Shown piece after piece: positions 35,652 to 46,394 of a stretch of 64,000 nt of DNA (its first letter is position 1; every line of letters starts with the position of its first letter). The position numbers were made by a program, and so were the translations under genes. Below the pieces are notes generated by a model. That model searched no databases and was not told where the DNA came from. It saw only the letters and a list, made by a program, of their open reading frames with translations. The DNA is from Morella rubra (lineage: Eukaryota > Streptophyta > Magnoliopsida > Fagales > Myricaceae): NCBI GenBank assembly GCA_003952965.2, contig CM025850.1, positions 11,407,844 to 11,471,843 on the forward strand, given 5' to 3'.

Positions 35652-36869
35652 TGTGGTATTAGAGCAACCTTTTTGCTGTTATGCTCAGTGTACAAATCGG
35701 TAATGTCTTTCTTTTATGGTCTTTTGTCTGCATCTGAATCTCTTTATACAATATATGGTTTTATATGTTAGAGATATGAGTGTTGTCTTTTTGTGCAAAG
35801 ACCATATTCGGGCACTTTTTCATGTCTTTTTAAAGCCTTCGCCTTTTCGTGAACCAATTCTTTTATGCAAGATCCGGTTTTGACATTTCTTTTGAATCAA
35901 TATCTGGAAACTGTTGATTTCTTGAATGTTTTGCATCTGTGGGTGTTTTGAAACAAACTAGAGAGAGAAATCTCTCTCATGTGGCGCAGAAGGAGGTTCT
36001 CTCCTTTTCCATGAGGCGCTGTGGGCGTGTCGCCCAGAAGGAGACGAGGACGCACCCTCCTCGTTTAGTGTCCGCCCACGCCCTTTTTTTTTTTTAGCCA
36101 TCCGGTTCTGGGCCCAAAGAGGCCTAATAATGACCCGCAAGAAGGGTCAAGGCAGGGCTGACATTTGGGTCAGCCAGAGGGCTTGGAGCCCATCCTAGGG
36201 GGCCGAATTATAATTCGGCCATAAGGGTCCGACCCATATCGGGTCAAACTAACCAAGACCCGAGCGGTACGGGTCCTGCGACTCGCGCGGGTGGGTCGCC
36301 AGTGGTCCAACTAGTCCGGCCAAATTGGCAGGACCAGAACAAAAAAAAAAAAAAAAAAAAAAACACACACAAAATTCTCAGAAATTTTATTCTGCTTATA
36401 TGTTTTATTTAGACTAATATAAAGTTCTAAATTAATTTTTTATGCTTGGAGTTGTGATTTTTTTAAAATTTTTGGGAGTAGCCACAGCATCCCAATTATA
36501 ATAATTATCATATAAAGTAAACTTCATAAAGAATTTAAGTATCTATGTTGTAATTAAATCATGAGGTTGATGACTCAGCCCCACAGGGAAGTTATTAATT
36601 TTGTGAGTTAATTAGGATAAGGTAGTAAATTAGCATTAAGACGTGGATTTTCCTATGCCCACAGGTACGGAGAGTTTTATTGATTAATGTTTATATTTTA
36701 CTAGTCTTATCATTTAAGTTTAGTAAATTCATATGTTATGCGACCTCTACCCACAGGAAGGTTGAATTTACTAGTTAAATTAACATTGGTTAGTTTAAAA
36801 TAAAGTCTTTAAATTCATAGCATTCCAGTAATAATTTCTTTGGTTATTGCAGCTGTTCCTACTGCACTT
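35652..36869 (+). other. Copia leader, non-coding
   Basis: Sequence between the 5' LTR and gag. It contains a GC-rich segment (36000-36320) and a poly(A)/CA run at about 36340-36370. No gene is seen. Confidence 0.7.
35654..35665 (+). promoter_or_regulatory. Primer binding site (tRNA-Met type)
   Basis: TGGTATTAGAGC follows the 5' LTR by two bases. It differs by one base from TGGTATCAGAGC, the usual plant Copia primer site complementary to initiator tRNA-Met. Confidence 0.9.
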
Positions 36870-39800
36870 ATGGATGGAACATTCCATGTTCCAATGCTGA
36901 GTGGTGAAAATTTTTCTGTCTGGAAAGAAAATATTGAGTTTGCTTTGGGGTGTATGGAACTTGACCTTGCGCTCCGTTATGATGCACCACCCGCCATAAC
37001 GGACAAAAGTACATAAGATGAGATTGCTAAACATGAACGGTGGGAGCGATCTAATCGCTTAAGTATGATGTTCATGAAATCTCAGTCAGCAGGAGCATCA
37101 GGGGTTCCATCCCTGTTTGCAATAAGGCAAAGGATTTTCTAAAGTCCATTGAGGCACAATTTGTTACCTCTGATAAGGCACTAGCCAGCACCTTGATGAA
37201 GAAACTTTCAGGTAAAATTTTTTATAGTACTAAAGGAGTGTGTGAGCACATCATGGAAATGAGGGACATGGCAGCTAAATTAAATGCAATAGAAGTTGAG
37301 ATTTCAGATTCCTTCTTAGTTCATTTCATATTGAATTCCCTTCTATCTAAGTACAGTCCCTTCAAAATCTCTTATAACACACATAAGAAAAAATGGTTAG
37401 TTAATGAACTTCTGACCATGTGTGTTCAAGAGGAGGAGAGACTGAAGAATGAAAAGCCAGAAAGTGTTTATATGGCTACTCATGCTAAAGGGAATGGGAA
37501 TGGGAATGAGAATGCCAAGAAAGGAAAATTTGTCCATCCAGTGAGGAAGCAAAGCAAGGTGCCAATGAAGCGTGATGCAACAAAATGAATTGCTTCTTCT
37601 GCAAGAAACCTGGACACCTGAAGAAATATTGTCTCAAGTATAAGGCTTGGCTTGAGAAGAAAGGTAATCTTTTCTCTCTAGTGAGTCACGAATCTTATTT
37701 AATTGAGGCTCCTCATAATTCTTTTTGGATTGATTTTGGTTTAACAATCCATATTGTCGATACAATGTAGGGTTTTCTAAATACCAGGAAGCCGAAAGGA
37801 AGTGAACTATACGTCTATTCAGGAAACAAGATGCGGTCACATGTGGAAGCTGTTGGGAGTTTTAAAAACTGGTTTTGTTTTGGAACTAGAAGATGTTTTT
37901 TACATTCCTGAGTTTTTTAGAAACTTGATTTCTGTTTCCAAGTTATCTTTATCTGGTTTTGGATTTAAGTTTGTGAACTCAGTTTTTGATATTTCTTATA
38001 AAGATATTTATGTTGGTGGTGGATATTTAAATGATAGTTGATTTAAAGTTGACTTAAATCCAAATTTTGAAAATAAATGTTTATCCCTGCATACTAATGT
38101 TGGCATAAAGCGGAGCCGAATTAATGAGAACTCCTCTATGTTGTGGCACAGGAGATTGAGACATATCTCCATAGAAAGAATTAAACGGTTGGTAAATGCT
38201 GGGATCTTAAAAGACCTAGACTTTGTTGATTTTGGTACTTGTGTGGACTGCACAAAGGGAATGCAGACCAACAAGTCCACTAAAGGTGCAAAAAGAAGTT
38301 CTGAGATTCTAGAGATCATACACACAGATATCTGTGGACCGTTCCTACCCCTTGCCTAAATGGTCAGAGATACTTTATCTCATTCATTGATGACCATACT
38401 AGATTTATGTATCTCTATCTTCTAAATGATAAGGTTGAGGCATTAACTGCTTTTAAAACCTATATGGTAGAAGTAGAGAAATAAAAGGAAAAGAAAATCA
38501 AGATCGTAAGATCTGATAGAGGTGGGGAATACTATGGAAGGTACACAGAAAAGGGTCAAATGATGGGTCATTTTGCAAAATTCCTTCAAGAGGAAGGCAT
38601 TATTGCACAATACACAATGCCAGGCTCACCACAACAAAATGGTGTGGCCGAAAGAAGGAATAGGACTCTCATGGACATGGTAAGAAGTATGATTAGTAAT
38701 TCAAGTCTGTCATTATCCTTATGGAGTGAAGCCTTAAAGACCGCAGTGTATTTGCTGAATAGGGTTCCATCCAAGGCAGTTTCTAAGACACCTTTTGAAC
38801 TGTGGAATCGGTGGAAACCTAGTATGACACATTTACATGTATGGGGTTGTCCTGTTGAGGTGAGGGTCTACAATCCAAACCTAAAGAAATTAGACCCAAG
38901 GACAATCAGTGGTTTTTTCATTGGCTATGCAGTACACTCTAAAGGATTCAGGTTTTATTGTCCTTCTCATAACACTAGAGTTGTTGAGTCTCGCAATGCT
39001 AAGTTTCTTGAGGATATTGAACCTAGTAGGAGTATTCACCCACGAATGATTGAGTTTGGTGAAACAAAAGATCAGTCTACATTGCCTTCAAATGAAGGAC
39101 GTTTGATTATGTTTAGGGCTAATCAATATGATAACCCTGAACAGCAGTCATTCCCAGAACAGACAGCTCATGAGGATGAGGTTCAAATTGAATCTATTGA
39201 AAATCCACTTAATACAGAACAAGTGGACTTAATAAGGTCCTCAAGAGTAAGGAGACCTGCAATTTCTGGTGATTATGTTGTATACCTCCAGGAGTCTGAC
39301 TTTGATGTTGGACCTAAGAATGACCCGAGTTTGTTTTCACAAGCTGTGACTGGAGACAAATCCACTTTGTGGCATGATGCCATGAAGGAGGAGATGGAAT
39401 CCATGGCTAAGAACTAAGTTTGGAATCTCGTTGAATTACCAAAGGGAGCTGTAGCCATTGGCTGCAAATGGGTCTATAAGACCAAAAGGGATGCTTCCGG
39501 TAATGTAGAACGACATAAAGCCAGACTTGTAGCCAAGGGTTTTACTCAAAAGGAAGGAGTTAATTTCCACGAAACTTTCTCTCCAGTTTTAAGGAAGGAT
39601 TCATTAAGAACAATCATGGCTCTAGTAGCTCATTTTGATTTAGAGTTACACCAGATGGATGTGAAAACGACATTCCTGAATGGAGATCTTGAAGAGGAGG
39701 TGTACATGTTACAGCCTGAAGGTTTCAATGAGCACAGTCATTTGGTTTGCAAATTAAGGAAATCCATATATGGGCTAAAACAGGCATCCCGCCAATGGTA

Positions 39801-40886
39801 TGTGAAATTTAACAAGGTGATTACCTCATTTGGTTTCATAGAGAACATTGTTGATTAGTGCATATACCTTAAGGTCAGTGGGAGCAAATTTATTTATCTA
39901 GTCCTGTATGTGAATGACATTTTACTTGCAAGCAGTGATTTAGGGATGTTACATGAGACTAAACAGTTCCTTTCTGAAAACTTTGAAATGAAGGATTTGG
40001 GTGAAGCCTCATATGTCATTGGCATAGAGATTCACAGAGACAAGACACAAAGAACATTAGGACTGTCTCAAAAGGCCTACATTGAAAAGGTTTTAGAGAG
40101 ATTCAGGATGAAGAACTGTTCACCCTCTGTAGCACCCGTTGTTAAAGGGGACAAATTCAATAAAGATCAAAGTCCTCAAAATGCATTGGAGCAGGAGTAG
40201 ATGAAAAGTATACCTTATGCATCTGCAGTAGGGACCTTATGTATGCTCAGGTTTGCACCAGACCTGACATTGCTCATGCAGTAGGTTTATTAGGTCGTTA
40301 CCAAAGCAACCCAGGTTTAGAACATTCGAAAGCTGCAAAGAAAGTCATGCGATATTTGCAAGGCACCAAAGATTTCAGATTGACCTATAGGGCTACTGAC
40401 CAGTTGGAGGTGGTTAGTTATTCAGATTCGGATTTTGTCAGATGTGTAGACACCAGAAAATCTACTTCAGGGTATATCTTTCTACTCGCTGGAGGGGCTA
40501 TATCTTGGAAAAGTTGTAAGCAAACTATTGTTGCTACGTCTACCATGGAGGCAGAATTCATTGCATGCTATGAAATAACAACACAGGCCTTATGGTTGCG
40601 GAATTTCATCAAGGGTCTCAAGATTGTCGATTCTATAGTAAGGCCTATTAGGATTTTCTGTGATAGTAGAGTTGCAGTTTTCTTCTCCAAGAATAATAAA
40701 AGCAGCAGCAAAAGTAAACATATCGACATCAAGTATCTCAGAGTGAGAGAGTACATTGAAAAACAAGAGGTGTTGATTGAGCATATAAGTACTGAATTGA
40801 TGATTGCAGATCCCATGACAAAAGGTTTACCGGTAAAGCAATTTAAGGGTCATGTGGAACATATGAGACTCATTGATTCGATGTAA
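36870..40886 (+). pseudogene. Copia gag-pol polyprotein, decayed
   Basis: The ATG at 36870 starts gag (MDGTFHVPMLSGENFSVWK), which meets TAA at 37014. A CCHC zinc knuckle (CFFCKKPGHLKKYC) lies at about 37588-37633. The protease motif has decayed to IDFGLTIHI (about 37728). The integrase has the LWHRRLRHIS zinc-binding start at 38139 and [10 protein letters not shown] plus [14 protein letters not shown] at 38510-38670. Reverse transcriptase includes KARLVAKGFTQ and YVNDILLAS (one Asp of the YVDD centre replaced by Asn, about 39907). RNase H ends ADPMTKGLP at about 40835. In-frame stops are at 38357, 38482, 39415, 39856 and 40198. This copy is inactive. Confidence 0.93.
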
Positions 40887-41232
40887 GTTCTGTTTCTCTA
40901 TATTTGTTCTATATAGACATAAAGTTTAATTTTGGAGAATAAAGTTATTTTGCGCGCATAAAGTGTATATGATTTTTGGCAAATAAATTAGACCCGAATG
41001 GCTTATAGGAAGTCCATTCATGAAGTTATATAGCCCATACAGTACTTAATTAGGAGATGTTTGCATAGTAATACATGGAAGGGAAGACTCGATACATAGA
41101 GTCTTATTGCTATGATTCATGCAGATTATTTTCTTGGTTGAGTGGGAGAAGTTCACGAATAATTAATGGATAAAATTTTGGCCATATTAAGGAGTCTGGC
41201 ACCTCTAAGGATGTTCTTGTGTCATGTGGCCC

Positions 41233-41243
41233 AAGTGGGAGAA
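41233..41243 (+). promoter_or_regulatory. Polypurine tract of the Copia element
   Basis: AAGTGGGAGAA lies directly before the 3' LTR start at 41244, where plus-strand priming is expected. Confidence 0.8.
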
Positions 41244-41673
41244 TGTTGGAAAATTTAATTAAATATGGCCCACATGATACGTAGGATATAAGGGTTTTAA
41301 TTTAGGTGCTAGGCAAAATTGTAAATGTAATTAATCCTTGATGGAAGGATTAAACTAGGGCTTCTATTACCTATCAAGGGATCCCTAGCCTAGCCTATAT
41401 ATTTGGCCTGTTCACTCCATCTACAGTACTGCAAAACCCTAAGGTTAGGCTATAGGCTAGAAGATTCTCTTGCTATTACTCTGATAGTTTTTTTCTCTGA
41501 GTTACAGGGGAAATTGAGATTCAATTTCAGATCTACATCAACGCTTGAGCATCAATGGCAAGAGGTTAGATCCATAAAGTTTTTCCGCTGTGCAATTTCT
41601 TTATTCACATGTTGTGATTATGTACGGATTCAAGATTCAAGCAATCTGATTAAATAATATTTTATACTCACCA
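41244..41673 (+). repeat. 3' LTR of the Copia element
   Basis: It begins TGTTGGAAAATTTAATTAAA and ends TATACTCACCA, about 430 bp. It contains the uninterrupted CCTTGATGGAAGG site that the hAT hit in the 5' LTR. Confidence 0.9.
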
Positions 41674-41985
41674 CTAACCTTTGCTGTGACCTCCCCCTTC
41701 ATCACTAGCTTCATCATCTCCATGTTCACCTCTCTCTTCATCACCTGCTCCATCTTCACCGTCTTCATTGCGTTCATCCTCGTCACTCTCTCTACGAGCA
41801 AGACTCTCCATGTTTTGTTTATTCTTACTTTCTAACTTTCGGCTGTTATTTTTGCCCACTATAAGATGATTGCCAATTTTTTCTTTCCTTCTCTCAAGTG
41901 CAACTGCTCTATTTACATCAGCTTCCAAAGATAGAAAGGAGATTGATCCAACAACAATTAGAACAAAGACAAACAACTTTGCCAT
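41674..41985 (-). pseudogene. Acidic secreted protein, copy 3 (5' part, cut by Copia)
   Basis: Starts at ATG 41985 with a signal peptide (MAKLFVFVLIVVGSISFLS...) one Lys shorter than other copies, then the conserved block (RRKEKIGNHLIVGKNNSRKL) and a shortened acidic region ending GGGHSKG. The stop is created at the junction with the Copia target site at 41674. A product of 103 residues without the basic C-terminus could still be made, but the original 3' end is at 31270-31601. Its TATA box is intact at 42044-42052. Confidence 0.8.
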
Positions 41986-42043
41986 ACTAGTAAAATGAAA
42001 GTTTGGAATAAATATTTTTTACAACTACTAGTTGGTTAAGGAC

Positions 42044-42052
42044 CTATTTATA
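42044..42052 (-). promoter_or_regulatory. TATA box of acidic-gene copy 3
   Basis: TATAAATAG on the minus strand, about 59 bases before the ATG at 41985 and conserved with copies 2 and 4. Confidence 0.65.
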
Positions 42053-42483
42053 TGGATTTTATAGTGGTTAGTTCATGGAGAGTATTGGATGTGTGCACCA
42101 AATCATAAGCAGATGTAGTAGAGTGCACCCCACCTTCTAGACCATAATGATGTTCATTTTCGTGGTGATAAAGTGGTGCCACTTCGAAGGTGCGCTCCCC
42201 TCGTTTTACGGTAGCCATTGGAGTCACTTTATAGTTAGGGTAAGATAATGCGAAGTAACTTATAGTTTTAAATATTGATAGGGAGAACAGTACTGGACTA
42301 GTTGTGGACGTTTTAGGTTCGCATAAAACTCATCCGGATTAATATGAGGTTAGGTCATCAAGATCAACATCTAATAGCATTTTCCACCCAATTACTACTC
42401 ACATTACAAATTTAAGCAGGTATTATAGAATTGCCACTAATCAGTGATCTAAGTGTTATCCATTATCTAATGATTGAAGTCGG

Positions 42484-42737
42484 GACTCTTGTGAGGGTGG
42501 CTTTGTGGTAGGCCGCAAGGTCTGGCCTAGACAATAAAGCTTGCATGCTGGGGTTCGACTCACACCCCCCAACCCTTCTAAGGTACTTGTTAGATGTCCT
42601 CTGGGTGCCACATGTACGTTTGTGGTTCATGTGAGACCTCGTGTGTCCCACTACTACCGCAAGAGTTTTATGCCTTGAGGTATCCCAAATTTAAGTGGGT
42701 TGGGACTATGATTCCACCTTGAGCCTCTTTTTTATTC
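42484..42737 (+). mobile_element. tRNA-derived SINE, unit 2 copy
   Basis: An A-box-like word TGGCTTTGTGG at 42498 and a B box GGGTTCGACTCA at 42551 are spaced as in a tRNA-type internal promoter. The 3' part ends in the CCACCTTGAGCCTC word and a T run. The copies at 27364 and 45232 occupy the same place in their units. Confidence 0.7.
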
Positions 42738-43369
42738 AAAAAATAAACTGAAGTGATCAGGACATTTGTTTGACTCAATATGATCTACATGTACTAGCAC
42801 TTCAGCCACACTAAGTGAGAACTTATTTGATATTGTTAACTATTGATAGTGATATGAATTGCCTTGAATCTATTAATTCCACCTTGATTCTCTTTTTTAT
42901 TAAAAAAAAAAACTGAAATCAGGACATTGGTTTTACTCATTATGATCTACATGCACTAGCAATTCAGCCACACTAAGTGAGAAATTATTTAATATTGTGA
43001 ACTATTTATAGTGATTTGAATTGCCATGAATCAATGCTCTCTCGAGGGCAATTGATCATGGTTATCTAATCAAATTTTTTTGCACCACTATATATGGAGT
43101 TTAAAAGGTTTACAAATCTATTGTTCTCAACTATGTAACAAATGCTTTCAAAACATAAAAGAAATGTGGGATTTGATCATTTATGACGGAGAATAAGGAA
43201 GGAGTATTAGCAGTAAATTAATTAAGAGCTATTAGATTTTGATGGGTTTTGGATATTCATTGCATCTACAGAAATTAGATATGCATGATGTTGGATCTTA
43301 CTGACCCTCTTAAAACTACATAAAGTAGAGCTAATATTTGAGAAAGAAAATTAGGACGTGATTAATCTT

Positions 43370-43720
43370 ATAATTTGCTATTAGAACGCGATCATCATCA
43401 CATTATCTTGTCTTATATATCAGATGCGCGCACAAACATGAAACCTATCAATTTGTTTCGGCATCAAAGTTGGAACATATATGAATGTACGGAATTAACA
43501 TGTATTATTGCCATTTGAAGAGGTTCCAGGAATGCTCCCCCAGATCCCAATGATCAATGGCATTTGCTAGTATTGATTACTTTTCTTTTCGTATAATGAC
43601 GTGCGTATTATTCTTGCTCCTTAGACGAAAAATCACAATAAATTTCACACAAGCGAAAGGCATCATGCTTTTTTAGCTACACATAATCAACCCCGAATAA
43701 ATTGTTCCTCCTTAGCCTAG
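43370..43720. other. Unique spacer inside the tandem array
   Basis: I see no gene, and no match to the other array units. It separates the end of unit 2 from the CTU2-flank sequence of unit 3. Confidence 0.5.
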
Positions 43721-44030
43721 CTACTGTCTAAGATGTAGGCTATCACGGGTTTCAAGCATCGAGAAACTTGGGGTGTAAATTCAATGTACTTAGAAATTTT
43801 GAATTAGAAGTTTATTACTGATTTGTTGCAGTCCTTGTTAGTTTCCAATCCATATATCCGTTGAGATGGGAAGAGAAATATGCCTGTGAAGTGAATGTAA
43901 TTTAAAGGAAGCTTGAATAAATTACAAATTATTCTTTCTTGGCATAAGCAGAGGCACATTCTTCTTCGTAAGAACAACATATTGGCTAGGATGGCCAAAA
44001 GTAACATGGCGAGTTGGACTGTTGGAGAAG
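43721..44030 (+). repeat. CTU2 3'-flank fragment opening array unit 3
   Basis: From CTACTGTCTAAGATGTAGGC onward it follows 25594-25810 and 31060-31270, then runs into the acidic-gene tail. No CTU2 exon remains in this unit. Confidence 0.85.
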
Positions 44031-44113
44031 TCCATATTACCAATTTATTAGGTCTAGACATTCTTATATATCCACCGCATGCCATTTTCACCGATGTCTT
44101 TCTTAGCAGAAGA

Positions 44114-44722
44114 TTACTTGGGAGGTTCGTCAACCCTCCGAGGACAGGGAGGCTTATAGTCATGAACCTCCCTCGACCTTAAAGCATTCCCTCGATTTTT
44201 AATTTTGGGTGTGACATCACCACGTTTAGCCCTCCTTCTAGGAGTATTTTCATCTCCCTCTTCATCACCAACTTCATCATCTCCATCATCACCTTCTTCA
44301 TTGCATTCATCCTCGTCACTCTCTCCATCTCCATCGTCTTCATTGTCATCATCGTTCTTGTTGCACTCTTGATCTTCACCACACTCATCATCATCTTCAC
44401 TATCATCATTGTTGTTGCACTCTTGATCTTCACCACATTCATCATCTTTGTAATGATTGTTCTCTTCATCTTTACACTTCTCGTCAGCAATCGTTTCTTT
44501 ATTCTCTTCATGGCCTTCATCTTTTTTGTGAACAAGACTCTCCACATTTTGTACATTCTTGCTCTGTAGCCTTCGACTACTATTTTTGCCCACTATAAGA
44601 TGATTGCCAATTTTTTCTTTCCTCCCCTCATGTGAAACTGCTCTATTTGCATCAGCTTCCAAAGATAGAAAGAAGATTGATCCAACAACAATTAGAACCA
44701 AGAAAAACAACTTCTTTGCCAT
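44114..44722 (-). CDS. Acidic secreted protein family, copy 4 (intact)
   Basis: 202 codons from ATG 44722, ending TAA. It has a signal peptide (about 1-25), the conserved block (VSHEGRKEKIGNHLIVGKNS, about 28-47), then a long acidic region. That region carries an internal duplication of an approximately 18-residue unit built on DDECGEDQECN, giving four Cys in two ECGEDQEC pairs where copy 2 has one pair. The C-terminus is basic (RRRAKRGDVTPKIKNRGN..., ending DEPPK). No known family is recognised. It is the longest copy, and size variation between copies lies in the acidic region. Function is unknown; extracellular or vacuolar location is inferred from the signal peptide. Confidence 0.7.
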   Translation of the reverse strand: MAKKLFFLVLIVVGSIFFLSLEADANRAVSHEGRKEKIGNHLIVGKNSSRRLQSKNVQNVESLVHKKDEGHEENKETIADEKCKDEENNHYKDDECGEDQECNNNDDSEDDDECGEDQECNKNDDDNEDDGDGESDEDECNEEGDDGDDEVGDEEGDENTPRRRAKRGDVTPKIKNRGNALRSREVHDYKPPCPRRVDEPPK

Positions 44723-44780
44723 ACTAGTGAAATGAGGTTTGGAATAAATATTTGTTTACAAGTAATGGTTGATCAAGGAC

Positions 44781-44789
44781 CTATTTATA
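44781..44789 (-). promoter_or_regulatory. TATA box of acidic-gene copy 4
   Basis: TATAAATAG on the minus strand, about 59 bases before the ATG at 44722. Confidence 0.7.
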
Positions 44790-45231
44790 TGGATTTCATA
44801 GAGCATATTGGATGTGCACACTGTATCACTTACAGATGTAGTGGAGTGGAGTGCTTTCCCACCTTGTAGACCATAATGGTGTTCATTTTCGTGGTGATCA
44901 AATTAGTGCCACTTTGAAGGTGCACTCTCCTCGTTTTGCGGTGACCATTGGAGTCACTTATAGTTAGGGAACAATAATGCGAAGTAACTTATAGTTTTAA
45001 ATGTTGATATGGAAAGAACACTAGACTAGTGGTGGACATTTTAAGTTATATAAAACGCATCCGGATTAAGATATTAGCACCAACATCTAATAGCATTTTT
45101 CACACACACAAAGTGCTAAATATTCAACTTGGGTAATTGGATTATTAATCACATTACAAATCAAAGCAGGTATTATGAAATTGCCACTAATTAGTGATCT
45201 AAGCATTATTGATTACTTTAAGATTGAAGTC

Positions 45232-45470
45232 GGAACCCTGTGGGATGGCTTAGTGGTAGCCTAGACCATAGAGCTTGCACGCTGGGGTTTGACTTACCCC
45301 CCCAACCTTGGTAAGGTACTTGTTAGACGTTCTCTGGTGCCACATGTCTGTGGTTTGTGTGAGACCTTGTGTGTTCCACTACTATTGCAAGGATCTACGC
45401 CATGAGGTATCCCATATTTAAGTGGGGTGAGCCTATGATTCTACCTTGAGCCTTTTTTTTATTCAAAAAA
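45232..45470 (+). mobile_element. tRNA-derived SINE, unit 3 copy
   Basis: The A box TGGCTTAGTGG at 45246 is a perfect match to the tRNA-type consensus, and the B box GGTTTGACTTA follows at 45286. It does not fold as a tRNA and is followed by about 180 bases of unrelated sequence ending in a T run, so it is a SINE and not a tRNA gene. Confidence 0.72.
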
Positions 45471-46284
45471 TAAACTGAAGTCAGGACATTGGTTTTACTC
45501 AATATGATCTACAGGCACTAGCACTTCAGCCACACTAAGTGAGAAATTATTTGATATCGTTAACTATTGATAGTGATCTGAATTGTCATGAATCTATAAT
45601 TCCACCTTGAGCCTCTTTTTTTATTCAAAAAGGAAAAACTGAAATCAAGACATTGGTTTCACTCAGTATAATTTACATTCACTAGCAATTCAGCCACACT
45701 AAGTGAGAAATTTTTTAATATTGTTAACTGTTAATAGTGATTTGGATTGCCATGAATCCATGCTCTCTCGAGTGCAATTGATCATGGTTATCTAATCAAA
45801 AAAAAAAAAAATTCACCACTACCGGAGTTTAAAAGGTTTAAAAATCTGTTGTCCTCAACTATGTCACAAACGCTTTCAAACCAAAAAAGAGTTGATTTTA
45901 AACCTGATTAAAGACAACTAGATAAGCCCTCCCTTAATCTATTCTAATGTGATGTATGCAGGCTATTATATATGAAAACGAAGTAACCAACAAATAATAC
46001 TGACGTCTACCCAAACACAATAATTGTGAAATTGGACTCATTGTAGTACTCATTCAAGTTGTGCACAGCTCCATCTTCAAAAGCCGTCCCAGGAAAACAG
46101 TAAAAAGAAAAGCAATCTGCTCAAAGATTATCTTTCTGACATCATCGACCCATGTATTGTTAGTTCTATCTCGTCTCCCTCTAAATTTATTTGGCAGTGT
46201 AAAAAACATTGCTTTCTCGAACCTAAGCGCTCTGATCTTTAGGATAGGTAATCAAAGAAATTTACCATCAGGAAAATCAATTAG

Positions 46285-46385
46285 CACTCTAAACAACTGC
46301 AAAAGCGGGGTAAGGGCACCTATTCATGAGCAACTCCAAGCTCCCGTGCATTGTACAGTTGTCGTGACTTCCAAGATGTAGTAGG
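46285..46385 (+). repeat. Fragment related to the membrane-gene 3' region
   Basis: About 95 bases match 16930-17020 and 18790-18880 (shared words GAGCAACTCCAAGCTCC-like and GTTGTCGTGACTTC). It is a third, isolated trace of the 15-19 kb duplication, lying next to the LINE 3' end. Confidence 0.7.
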
Positions 46386-46394
46386 AATATTCAA

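Larger units (their letters stand above)
31602..41673 (+). mobile_element. Copia LTR retrotransposon (with nested hAT)
   Basis: Two LTRs of about 430 bp (31602-35651 when the nested hAT is included, and 41244-41673) flank gag-pol remains in Copia order: gag, protease, integrase, reverse transcriptase, RNase H. A tRNA-Met-type primer site follows the 5' LTR and a purine tract precedes the 3' LTR. Flanks are GTAAC (left) and CTAAC (right), a 5-bp target duplication with one change. The insertion lies in the coding part of an acidic-gene copy. Several stops in gag-pol make it non-autonomous. Confidence 0.9.

Noticed and set aside
38586-38774. Minus-strand frames opposite the Copia integrase and RNase H
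   Set aside because: They are shadows of the plus-strand coding sequence, with no independent support.
41674-41985. Copy 3 as a complete short acidic protein gene
   Set aside because: Its stop codon is made by the Copia target site and the missing 3' part is found at 31270-31601 across the element.
45232-45330. A tRNA gene (perfect A box and B-box-like word)
   Set aside because: No cloverleaf or acceptor stem, and the homologous copies continue into a fixed 180-base 3' part; it is a SINE.
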